Part shown: positions 23,017 through 29,941 of the stretch, piece after piece
How the letters are laid out: every line of letters starts with the position of its first letter
Numbering within the stretch: position 1 is the stretch's first letter
Source: Lachnospiraceae bacterium UBA7093
Lineage (GTDB): Bacteria; Bacillota; Clostridia; Lachnospirales; Lachnospiraceae
Direction of reading: 5' to 3'
Assembly (NCBI GenBank): GCA_002492465.1
Contig: DKYT01000024.1
Span: forward strand, 1-29,941
Length of the DNA stretch: 29,941 bases
Position numbers and translations under genes: made by a program
Notes under the pieces: generated by a model
Databases searched by the model: none
What the model saw: the letters and a program-made list of their open reading frames with translations, nothing else
Told to the model about the DNA's origin: nothing

Positions 23017-23809
23017 TGGTTTCTTCCTCCTTCTCCTCTACCGCCTGCTCCGGAAACTCATCGCCGTCTGTGATTTCAATCACTTCCAGATCGTCCTTTT
23101 CTTTCCCCGCCGACACATCCAGGAATTTTTTGCTGCATCCGGTCTCTTTGCAATTCATACAGTCTGAATTACATCCGGACTGTATTTTGGACATATCCCG
23201 TCCCTTTTTCTCACCGGCAAGCTTCACTTTGTTCTGGATCGCCGTCAAAGCGGCAAGTACAAAGAATGCGCCCGGCGCCAATACGAAAATACTGCAGGGA
23301 ACATAGCTCTCCGGCATTACCCCAAAGCCAAACAATTCTCCGGCGCCAAGCAATTCCCTTACCGCGCCAATAATGGTAAGCGCTGCGGTAAATCCCAGCC
23401 CCATTCCCACTCCGTCAAAAAGAGAGGAGACAACGTCGTTCTTGGAAGCATAGGCTTCCGCACGCCCCAGAATAATACAGTTTACAACGATTAACGGTAT
23501 GTAAAGTCCAAGAGCATCATATAAAAAGGGAATAAACGCTTTCAGCAAAAGCTCCACCACTGTAACAAAGGACGCAATGATTACAATAAAGGCGGGTATC
23601 CTTACCTTGTCAGGTATAATCTTCCGGAGCAAAGATATAAACATATTGCTCAGGGCAAGTACCACCATCGTCGTCAGCCCCATTCCCAGACCGTTAACCG
23701 CCGATGTGGTAACGGCAAGGGTGGGACACATTCCCAACATCAGCACAAAGGTGGGATTTTCTTTTATGATTCCGTTTATGAGACGCTCCGATATGTTATT
23801 CTGCTTCAT
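23009..23809 (-). CDS. rnfE: Rnf electron transport complex subunit RnfE with cysteine-rich tail
   Basis: RnfE is the membrane partner of RnfA. Conserved cysteines lie in LGMCPTLAV (Cys28) and VVNCIILGRAEA (Cys111). I chose the ATG at 23809 because AGGAGG is 8 nt upstream. The in-frame GTG at 23818 would leave no spacing. The product is 266 residues, longer than many RnfE proteins. A hydrophilic C-terminal tail of about 65 residues carries C-x3-C-x2-C-x4-C (Cys213-225, CNSDCMNCKETGC) and then an acidic end. That tail may bind metal or an Fe-S centre at the cytoplasmic side. The gene overlaps rnfG by 14 bases and rnfA by 8. Confidence 0.95.
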   Translation of the reverse strand: MKQNNISERLINGIIKENPTFVLMLGMCPTLAVTTSAVNGLGMGLTTMVVLALSNMFISLLRKIIPDKVRIPAFIVIIASFVTVVELLLKAFIPFLYDALGLYIPLIVVNCIILGRAEAYASKNDVVSSLFDGVGMGLGFTAALTIIGAVRELLGAGELFGFGVMPESYVPCSIFVLAPGAFFVLAALTAIQNKVKLAGEKKGRDMSKIQSGCNSDCMNCKETGCSKKFLDVSAGKEKDDLEVIEITDGDEFPEQAVEEKEEETND

Positions 23810-24419
23810 CGCTGCCACCTCCTAACTGTACCTGGAAATAAAAGAGTCCGCCGTTTACCGCTGTAGTCACAGCATTTGTAGTGATAGTCGCTCCACTGAT
23901 GGCATCGATCTGGCTCTCCGAGGCAGCGCCGGTTTTCGTATAAGTAAATGCCGGAACATTTTTACCTGCAAACTGAGGCTTCAGCACCGCCTCCGCCTTC
24001 ATGCCAAGACCGGCAGTCTCTGAAATACTTAAAATGGAAATGCCGTTTAAAGTTCCGTCGTTTCTGATTCCCATGGTGAAGGTGATATCTCCGCCATATC
24101 CCTCATGGCTTGTAACGGTAAGTACATAGCCAAGAACCTCTCCGCTGCCGCTCTTAGCCTCCAGCACATTCTCTATATCCACTTCCTCAAATCCCGCTTC
24201 CGTCCACTGCGCTACAAACCCGGCGTCTTCCTGCCCTGCCGCATCAGACATCTCAAACTCCGCCGCATCCGGAAATACTTCCCCGTAAGCTTCTTTCGCC
24301 GCATTTTCTTCCGCCCTGGCAATAGGCTCCTTGGTGATCTGATATACCAGTCCCAGAATCAATCCTGCGCACAGGGTGATGGCAAAAAGGATGGCGGCAT
24401 CTTTTATCATACTTTTCAT
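23796..24419 (-). CDS. rnfG: Rnf electron transport complex subunit RnfG
   Basis: RnfG is a flavoprotein anchored by one N-terminal helix (about residues 9-27), with its FMN-carrying domain outside the membrane. The ApbE target motif is present near the C-terminus as AISGATITT (about 173-181), where the threonine receives FMN by phosphoester linkage. The 207-residue length is normal. The ATG overlaps the rnfD stop by 4 bases (ATGA), a sign of tight translational coupling, with GGAGGGG upstream. Confidence 0.96.
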   Translation of the reverse strand: MKSMIKDAAILFAITLCAGLILGLVYQITKEPIARAEENAAKEAYGEVFPDAAEFEMSDAAGQEDAGFVAQWTEAGFEEVDIENVLEAKSGSGEVLGYVLTVTSHEGYGGDITFTMGIRNDGTLNGISILSISETAGLGMKAEAVLKPQFAGKNVPAFTYTKTGAASESQIDAISGATITTNAVTTAVNGGLFYFQVQLGGGSDEAE

Positions 24420-25348
24420 GCTCTCTCCCCTCCTTTTCCAAAAGCCCTGGGCATGGTTACCTTTTCAATCAAAGGCACCAGCAGGTTGCCTAAAATGATT
24501 GCATAGGAAACGCCCTCCGCCGAGGGACCGAAAATTCTGAAAATACCTGTGAGAATTCCCAATAAAACGCCGTACAGATACTGTCCTCTTTTGGTAACAG
24601 GTCTTGTCACATAATCCGTCGCCATAAAGAAAGCGCCCAGCATCAGACCGCCTCCTGCCAAATGGGCGGCAATAAACGCCGGGTCAAAACCGTGACCTCC
24701 AAACAGCACAAGAAAAACAACAAAGGTGACAATATAGCTTCCCGAAATCTTCAAGTCGATAATGCCCAACAGGATTAGGAAACAGGCGCCGATCACAATC
24801 GCAATCATAGAGGTCTCGCCGATGGTACCCCCCGTTTTTCCAATCACCATATCCAAAATATTAACGCTCTCTCCCGCCTTCAGGCTTGCCAGGGGCGTTG
24901 CCCCGGTATATGCGTCACAGTCAAAGTTACACATAATCGAGGTATAGGAAATCAAAAGGAAACATCTTGCTCCCAGCGCCGGGTTCATAAAGTTCTGCCC
25001 TAAGCCCCCGAACAGCATTTTTACCACTAAAATTGCGAAAATACCGCCGATAACACCGATCCACCAGGGCGCCGAAGAAGGCAGATTCAGGGCAAGCAAA
25101 AGTCCTGTTACCACTGCCGAAAAGTCTCCTATGGTGACCTTTTTATGCATTGCCTTCTCATAAGTCAGCTCTGTCAGCACACATGTTGCCACTGTAACCA
25201 AAATTAAGATAAGCGCATCCAATCCAAAATTGTATATGCCAAAGCCTGCTGCAGGAAGCAGGGCGATTACTACTGCAAGCATAATATTGCTGGTGGTAAC
25301 CTTTGACCTGATATGGGGATTGGATGACACTTTCATCAAATCGCTCAT
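24416..25348 (-). CDS. rnfD: Rnf electron transport complex subunit RnfD
   Basis: RnfD is a polytopic membrane flavoprotein thought to take part in ion translocation. The 310-residue chain has about nine to ten hydrophobic segments. It also has the flavinylation motif DAYTGATPLASLK with Thr151, the second ApbE substrate in this operon. PHIRS and GQNFMNPALGAR are family-typical. It begins 15 bases after the rnfC stop with GGAGG upstream. Confidence 0.97.
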   Translation of the reverse strand: MSDLMKVSSNPHIRSKVTTSNIMLAVVIALLPAAGFGIYNFGLDALILILVTVATCVLTELTYEKAMHKKVTIGDFSAVVTGLLLALNLPSSAPWWIGVIGGIFAILVVKMLFGGLGQNFMNPALGARCFLLISYTSIMCNFDCDAYTGATPLASLKAGESVNILDMVIGKTGGTIGETSMIAIVIGACFLILLGIIDLKISGSYIVTFVVFLVLFGGHGFDPAFIAAHLAGGGLMLGAFFMATDYVTRPVTKRGQYLYGVLLGILTGIFRIFGPSAEGVSYAIILGNLLVPLIEKVTMPRAFGKGGERA

Positions 25349-25363
25349 TGTGTTTCTTTCCTC

Positions 25364-26680
25364 CTACTTTTTCTTCTTTGCAAGCTGCATTTTACGCATG
25401 GACTTGATCACCTGTGTAAGAGGGCGCTTTGCCGGGCACACATAGCTGCAGCACCCGCACTCACAGCATTCCATACCGTTGTTCTTTACAAAAGCCTCTT
25501 CATCATAATGCTCCGCATAATCCGCAAGCTTCCTGGGAACCACCCTGCCCGGGCATACCTCCACACATTTGCCGCAGTTGATACACGCCGTAGGCTCCAT
25601 CGCCGAAACCTGATCCTTTGTCATGCATAAAAGCGCCGAAGAGGTTTTCGTAGTGGGCACATCCAGATCAAAGATTCCAAAGCCCATCATAGGACCTCCC
25701 GACACGATTTTCACGGGCGGTTCTATAAAGCCTCCCGCTTCATCGATCAGCTCATGATAATTGGTGCCGATACGCACCTTAAAATTCTGAGGGTTCACGA
25801 TTGCGTCCCCGGTGACCGTTACGATCCTGTGCATCAGGGGTCTTCCCTCTATCACCGCATTGTAGATAGCGATCACCGTATCCACATTATTCACCACACA
25901 GCCTGCGTCCGCCGGAAGCATGGCGGAATGAATGGCGCGCCCTGTGGTAGCGTAGATCAGCTGCCGCTCCGATCCCTGGGGATATTTGGTTTTCAACGCC
26001 TTGACTGTAATTTTATTCTCATCCTTTGTAAGCCGCTTCAGCTTTCCAATACAGTCCGGTTTATTATCCTCCACCGCAAGAATTCCTCTTGCATTTTCAA
26101 ATAAACTGAGGGAAACCTTGAGACCTCCTATCAGCTTCTCCGGCTCTTCCAGCATCTTCCGATAGTCGGATGTAAGATAAGGCTCGCATTCCGCGCAGTT
26201 CACAATCACATATTCTATTTTTTCAGGCTCCTTGGGGGAAAGCTTCACCGCAGTGGGGAAACCTGCTCCGCCCATGCCTACGATCCCCGCTTCCCGGATC
26301 ATATTGATCTTATCTTCTCTTGACAGTTCCTCAAAAGGAGGAACCTCCGGCCAATCTATTTCTTCGTAAAGCTCATCGTTCTCCACTACAATACTCATCA
26401 CATTATCGCCGGTAACCACTCGTCTGGGTTCTATCGCCTTCACAGTCCCGGAGACGGTTGCATAAATAGGTGCAGACACAAAGCCACCTGCTTCCGCAAT
26501 CTTCTGCCCTGTCAGAACCCGGTCTCCCTTTTTTACAATCGGCTGTGCCGGTGCCCCAATATGCTGGGATAAGGGGTAAACCAAATCCCCCTGGGGTAAA
26601 ACTTCCCTGATGGGCTTATCCTTGGATAGATCCTTGCCGTCATCAGGATGAATTCCTCCCGCAAATGTTAATTTTGCCAC
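25364..26680 (-). CDS. rnfC: Rnf electron transport complex subunit RnfC
   Basis: RnfC is the peripheral NADH/NAD+-reacting subunit. The 438-residue protein carries the N-terminal RnfC/Nqo1-like fold, the GMGGAGFPTAVKLSP nucleotide/FMN-binding loop at about 135-149, VIVNCAECEPYLTSDY, and two ferredoxin clusters near the C-terminus. The clusters are CINCGKCVEVCP (366-376) and ECCECGCCSYVCPAKRP, whose ligands are probably Cys405, 408, 411 and 415. The start codon is GTG, with AGAAGG 7 nt upstream. An ATG five bases upstream is out of frame. As the first gene of the operon it follows a divergent control region with an 18-bp dyad. Confidence 0.97.
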   Translation of the reverse strand: MAKLTFAGGIHPDDGKDLSKDKPIREVLPQGDLVYPLSQHIGAPAQPIVKKGDRVLTGQKIAEAGGFVSAPIYATVSGTVKAIEPRRVVTGDNVMSIVVENDELYEEIDWPEVPPFEELSREDKINMIREAGIVGMGGAGFPTAVKLSPKEPEKIEYVIVNCAECEPYLTSDYRKMLEEPEKLIGGLKVSLSLFENARGILAVEDNKPDCIGKLKRLTKDENKITVKALKTKYPQGSERQLIYATTGRAIHSAMLPADAGCVVNNVDTVIAIYNAVIEGRPLMHRIVTVTGDAIVNPQNFKVRIGTNYHELIDEAGGFIEPPVKIVSGGPMMGFGIFDLDVPTTKTSSALLCMTKDQVSAMEPTACINCGKCVEVCPGRVVPRKLADYAEHYDEEAFVKNNGMECCECGCCSYVCPAKRPLTQVIKSMRKMQLAKKKK

Positions 26681-26765
26681 TCCATACCCTTCTTTCCGTA
26701 TATATTGATGATCCGCATCCCTTGAGAATAGGTTTCATCCTTTTAAATATACTATTTTTTTGTCG

Positions 26766-26783
26766 AAAATACTACAGTATTTT
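26766..26783. promoter_or_regulatory. 18-bp dyad between rnfC and the divergent exonuclease gene
   Basis: AAAATACT and AGTATTTT form perfect 8-bp arms around a 2-bp centre (AC). It lies 85 bases before the rnfC start and just before the -35 box of the opposite gene, an operator-like position. It does not match the Rex consensus (TTGTTAANNNNTTAACAA). The factor is unknown. Confidence 0.55.
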
Positions 26784-26812
26784 TGAAAAATATGCTACAC
26801 TAAACTGGTAAT
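26783..26812 (+). promoter_or_regulatory. candidate promoter of the exonuclease gene
   Basis: TTGAAA (26783-26788) and GGTAAT (26807-26812) are 18 bp apart, predicting a leader of only about 12 bases before the ATG at 26831. The -35 box touches the right end of the dyad at 26766-26783, so a bound repressor would block it. The rnf promoter on the other strand is not clear. Confidence 0.45.
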
Positions 26813-26830
26813 ATCAATTAGGAGGTTTTT

Positions 26831-27934
26831 ATGAAAACAGAGGAAATCGTTCTTGGTAATTTCAGGTTAAAATACCCCTTAGAACGTCTGGCTCCCATCA
26901 GTCAGATTTTATTTTTGGATATAGAAACAACCGGGCTGCTCTCTTCCGGTTCCATGGTTTATCTGATCGGCTGCGCTTTTTATTCGGAAGGAAACTGGAT
27001 TATAAAGCAATGGTTTGCCCAATCTCCCGAGGAAGAGGGCGAATTGATCAAATCCTTTTTATCCTTTGCCCAAAACTACACCTATCTGATCCATTATAAC
27101 GGGAATTCCTTTGATCTTCCCTTCATCCGTCAAAAGGCAGCCCAATACGGCATCGCCTGCGATTTCGGAAGATTAGAAGGGCTGGATCTTTACCGCCGCA
27201 TCCTTCCTTACAAAAATTTCCTGAAGCTTCCCGACTGTAAGCTTAAAAGTGTGGAGCGGTTTCTGGGCATTCAACGGGAAGATACTTATAACGGCGGAGA
27301 ACTGATCCGGGTTTATAAAGATTACACCCTTTCCCATGATTATAACCTCTACCACACCCTGCTTCTCCACAATTCCGACGATATGAAAGGGATGCTGGAG
27401 GTTCTTCCCATTCTCGCCTATTATGACCTGTTCAACAGCAGTCTCAAGGCGCGAAAAGTACAAGCCAATTACTACAATGATATTCACGGAGTGCCTCGAA
27501 AAGAACTGGTACTCCAGCTGGTATTTGCCTCCCCTCTTCCCACCCAGATCTCCTTTATGGGGAAAGGATGCCACTTTAAAGGTGAGGGACACGAAGGCAC
27601 TTTGGTGGTTCCCATTTATGAAGAGGAACTGAAATACTTTTATGCCAACTACAAGGACTATTACTATCTTCCTACGGAAGACGCCGCCCTGCACAAATCC
27701 ATTGCCTCTTTTGTGGACAAGGAATACCGCCAACAGGCAACCGCCGCTACCTGCTACACCAGAAAATTTTCCTCCTATCTTCCCCAGTGGGATATCCTTG
27801 TAACGCCCTTTTTTAAACGGGAATACAAAAGCACCGACCTGTTTTTTGAGCTTACAGACGACATCAAAAAGAACCGGCAGCTTTTCTCCGATTACGCCAG
27901 CCATGTACTGAACGCTATGGCGGTTCAAACCTGA
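26831..27934 (+). CDS. DEDD-family 3'-5' exonuclease-like protein (RNase H-like, YprB type)
   Basis: The 367-residue protein carries the three exonuclease motifs of the DEDD superfamily: FLDIETTGL (Asp30, Glu32), YNGNSFDLPF (Asp95), and an Exo III segment with His180 and Asp184 (HNSDDM), of the HxxxD type. This matches the RNase_H_2/YprB family, found widely in Firmicutes and thought to act on nucleic acids. A C-terminal region of about 170 residues (200-367) has no recognised motif. The start is strongly supported by AGGAGG 5 nt upstream. It is divergent from rnfC and convergent with cheR. The natural substrate is not known. Confidence 0.85.
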   Translation: MKTEEIVLGNFRLKYPLERLAPISQILFLDIETTGLLSSGSMVYLIGCAFYSEGNWIIKQWFAQSPEEEGELIKSFLSFAQNYTYLIHYNGNSFDLPFIRQKAAQYGIACDFGRLEGLDLYRRILPYKNFLKLPDCKLKSVERFLGIQREDTYNGGELIRVYKDYTLSHDYNLYHTLLLHNSDDMKGMLEVLPILAYYDLFNSSLKARKVQANYYNDIHGVPRKELVLQLVFASPLPTQISFMGKGCHFKGEGHEGTLVVPIYEEELKYFYANYKDYYYLPTEDAALHKSIASFVDKEYRQQATAATCYTRKFSSYLPQWDILVTPFFKREYKSTDLFFELTDDIKKNRQLFSDYASHVLNAMAVQT

Positions 27935-27955
27935 CCCGCCTCATATAATCCGCAC

Positions 27956-27984
27956 AAAAAAAGACATCCAAACGGATGCCTTTT
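27956..27984. terminator. bidirectional terminator between the exonuclease gene and cheR
   Basis: A 7-bp stem (27963-27969 with 27974-27980, GACATCC/GGATGCC) has a 4-nt loop and is flanked by A7 on the left and TTTTCTATTT on the right. It pairs fully on the minus strand (one G-U pair) and gives TTTTTTT there. On the plus strand one A-C mismatch weakens it slightly. It serves two convergent genes. Confidence 0.85.
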
Positions 27985-28767
27985 CTATTTCGCCGGACGC
28001 TCGTAAAAAAACGAATTCTTACGGTCGTATCCGATCTCTTTGTGATTGATAATCTGTTCTGTACTGCCGATAAACAGAATGCCTCCCGGCGCCAGGGAAT
28101 GATAAAATTTTCTGAACACCTCGTCCTTTGCTTCTTCCGTAAAATAAATCAGCACATTGCGGCAGACAATCATATGATAGTCCTTGGGGTAAGCGCTCTC
28201 CAGCAGATTATGCTCCTTGAAATCCACTCTTGATTTGATGTCATTGGAGATCTGATAGGACAACCCCACCTTGGTAAAATACTTTTTCTTGAAATCCTCA
28301 GGCACTGCGGCAATACTCTTTTCATTGTACAGCCCCACCTTTGCCTTTGCAATCACCTGTTTATCCAGATCCGTTGCCGTGATCCGAATCATATTCAGGG
28401 GAATATGCCTTGACAAAGCCATTACCAGCGAATACGGCTCGTCTCCTGTGGAACATGCCGCACTCCAGATTTTCAAATTTTTGCCATATTTACTGATCAA
28501 CTCAGGAATAATCTGCTGATCCATAACCCGCCACTGATCCGGATTTCGATAAAATTCCGAAACGTTAATCGTAAGATAATTGACAAACTCTTCAAATCTT
28601 GCCTGGTCTGTCTTCAGAACCTGCACATATTCCTCATATCCCTTTATACCATGCTTGGCGATCAGGGCGTCTATTCTCCGCTTCATCTGCCGTTCTTTGT
28701 AAGCGTTCAAATCAATTTTTGTCAACTGGAATACGGCAGCCTTAAATTTTTCATAATCATAAGCCAT
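27985..28767 (-). CDS. cheR: CheR-type protein-glutamate methyltransferase
   Basis: CheR methylates glutamates of chemoreceptors using S-adenosylmethionine. The protein shows the N-terminal CheR helical domain (about 1-75, with RIDALIAKHG), INVSEFYRNPDQW, the SAM-binding motif IWSAACSTGDEPYSL, an ATDLD acidic loop, and the VCRNVLIYF segment. The ATG at 28767 (260 residues) has AGGGCGG 7 nt upstream. A TTG two codons earlier is in frame but too close to that site. No other che or fla gene is near. It lies 21 bases downstream of the S1 gene and is likely co-transcribed with it. It could also act on a non-chemotactic receptor system. Confidence 0.9.
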   Translation of the reverse strand: MAYDYEKFKAAVFQLTKIDLNAYKERQMKRRIDALIAKHGIKGYEEYVQVLKTDQARFEEFVNYLTINVSEFYRNPDQWRVMDQQIIPELISKYGKNLKIWSAACSTGDEPYSLVMALSRHIPLNMIRITATDLDKQVIAKAKVGLYNEKSIAAVPEDFKKKYFTKVGLSYQISNDIKSRVDFKEHNLLESAYPKDYHMIVCRNVLIYFTEEAKDEVFRKFYHSLAPGGILFIGSTEQIINHKEIGYDRKNSFFYERPAK

Positions 28768-28788
28768 AGTCAATCCGCCCTGAATTGT

Positions 28789-29941
28789 TTATTCTTCCTC
28801 AGCTTCCGCTGCGATCACTGCGTCAATATCCACCGATACCACATCGGCATCTTCATCAGATTCTTCGGGCTCCGCCTCTTCGGCTTCCGGTTCCGGCGCT
28901 AACAATGCCTTGATACTGAGGCTGATCTTTCTCTCTTCACTGTTGAAGTCAACTACCTTTGCGGTAACCTCATCACCAACCTTCAGCGCATCGGAAGGCT
29001 TTTCAATATGCTCCTTGGATATCTGAGATACGTGAAGCAGTGCGTCCACTCCCGGCTCCAATTCAATAAATGCGCCGAAATCGGTCATTCTTGCAACCTT
29101 TCCGGTCACTTCATTTCCCACTGCATATTTCTCATCTGCATCCTTCCATGGATTGGCATCTTCAAATTTAAGACTTAACGCAATCTTAGTACCGGAAATG
29201 TCCTTAATGAAGGTCTTAACCTGGTCGCCCACCTTAAATACCTTCTTGGGATTTTCAACCCTTCCCCATGACATTTCGGAAATGTGAAGCAGTCCGTCCG
29301 CTCCCCCGATATCGATAAATGCGCCAAAGTCGGTTACATTCTTAACCGTACCTTCTACCACATCGCCCACATGAATACTCTCAAGGAGCTTCTTCTGCAT
29401 CTCCGCCTTCTCTGCCACCAGCAGCTGCTTGCGGTCACCAATATATCTTCTTCTCTTAGGATTATATTCACTGATTACAAATTGTATTTCCTGACCGGCA
29501 TATTTGGTAAGATCTTTCTCATATACGTCTGATACAAGGCTTGCCGGAATAAAAATTCTGACCTCGTCGATCACTACGCTTAAACCGCCTTCCAGCACCT
29601 GCGCCACCTTTGCCGTAAGCACTTCCTTGCTGTTAAAGGCTTCTTCAATTTTCTTATTGCCTCTGTCGGCAGCCAGCCTCTTGTAGGTGAGGATAACTTG
29701 TCCCTCGCCGTCGTTTACCTTCAGGACTTTTACTTCCATGGTATCGCCCGGCTTCGCTACAGTTGTCAAGTCTACATTGGGTTCGTTGGTATATTCGTTT
29801 CTTGTCAAAATACCGTCGGATTTATAGCCAATGTTAAGTATGATTTCTTCCGGCTTAACATCAATGACTGTACCTTCAACTACCTCTCCTGTATGTATTG
29901 TCTTTAATGATTCTTCCAACATTTGTTCAAAAGTTAATTCT
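28789..29941 (-). CDS. rpsA: S1-domain protein, 5' end beyond the window (30S ribosomal protein S1 or IspH-S1 fusion C-terminal part)
   Basis: The visible part has four S1 RNA-binding repeats, counted from Met at 29922: about residues 10-82, 97-167, 183-253 and 266-342. The last two are the most conserved (VEGTVKNVTDFGAFID and TGKVARMTDFGAFIE). An acidic tail follows (345-377). The Met at 29922 is probably not the start: the frame stays open to the window edge (ELTFEQ precedes it), and no ribosome binding site is found before it. The gene therefore continues to the right. In some Clostridia the S1 protein is fused to the isoprenoid enzyme IspH, and the linker-like sequence here fits that. It does not prove it. 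Function: translation initiation or RNA binding. Confidence 0.9.
   Translation of the reverse strand, partial: ELTFEQMLEESLKTIHTGEVVEGTVIDVKPEEIILNIGYKSDGILTRNEYTNEPNVDLTTVAKPGDTMEVKVLKVNDGEGQVILTYKRLAADRGNKKIEEAFNSKEVLTAKVAQVLEGGLSVVIDEVRIFIPASLVSDVYEKDLTKYAGQEIQFVISEYNPKRRRYIGDRKQLLVAEKAEMQKKLLESIHVGDVVEGTVKNVTDFGAFIDIGGADGLLHISEMSWGRVENPKKVFKVGDQVKTFIKDISGTKIALSLKFEDANPWKDADEKYAVGNEVTGKVARMTDFGAFIELEPGVDALLHVSQISKEHIEKPSDALKVGDEVTAKVVDFNSEERKISLSIKALLAPEPEAEEAEPEESDEDADVVSVDIDAVIAAEAEEE

Noticed and set aside
26701..26830. Rex operator for the rnf operon
   Set aside because: No TTGTTAANNNNTTAACAA-like site is present; the dyad found has a different sequence.

Overview
The window reads as an ordinary chromosomal segment of a low-to-mid GC, anaerobic, probably spore-capable Clostridia, most likely Lachnospiraceae. 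The reasons are an rnfCDGEAB operon in the clostridial order, a phenylalanyl-tRNA T-box leader, a Firmicutes-style 6S RNA, SpoIID-like and SleB-like envelope enzymes, strong AGGAGG ribosome binding sites and sigma-A promoters. The genus cannot be fixed from the sequence alone. No prophage, insertion sequence, CRISPR array, tRNA or rRNA was seen.

Layout. 1-6.6 kb, all on the minus strand: T-box leader, pheS, pheT, an M18 aminopeptidase and queA, ending in a clear terminator near the left edge. 6.6-10.2 kb, minus: a YihY/BrkB-type membrane protein, an unusually long SpoIID-domain protein and a 6S RNA with its own promoter. 10.2-13.7 kb: divergent pckA (minus) and citrate synthase (plus) around an AT-rich regulatory region of about 420 bp. 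13.7-17.3 kb, minus: a response regulator diguanylate cyclase, thrC and a SleB-like hydrolase. 17.5-20.6 kb: an AP2/degenerate-HNH protein (plus), a GH25-fold membrane protein (minus) and the flavin transferase apbE (plus). 20.6-26.7 kb, minus: rnfC-D-G-E-A-B followed by a ferredoxin-type aldo/keto reductase. 26.8-29.9 kb: a DEDD exonuclease (plus), then cheR and an S1-domain protein (minus) that runs off the right edge.

How the genes work together. The Rnf complex couples ferredoxin oxidation to NAD+ reduction and ion pumping. ApbE, encoded convergently next door, is the enzyme family that attaches FMN to RnfG and RnfD, and both proteins show the target threonine motif. The last gene of the rnf operon is an Fe-S aldo/keto reductase, a possible extra electron outlet. 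pckA and citrate synthase share a control region at the PEP/oxaloacetate/citrate node. Several envelope proteins (SpoIID-like, SleB-like, GH25-fold) lie within 12 kb.

Points most worth a second look: the AP2-HNH-AP2 protein whose nuclease centre looks decayed; a GH25-fold protein without the catalytic DxE motif; a diguanylate cyclase with a second, degenerate GGDEF-like domain; a cysteine-rich tail on RnfE; the open frame at the right edge, which suggests an IspH-S1 fusion; and dyads in three divergent intergenic regions. I found no wholly new multi-gene system. The novelty is in individual proteins and regulatory sites.
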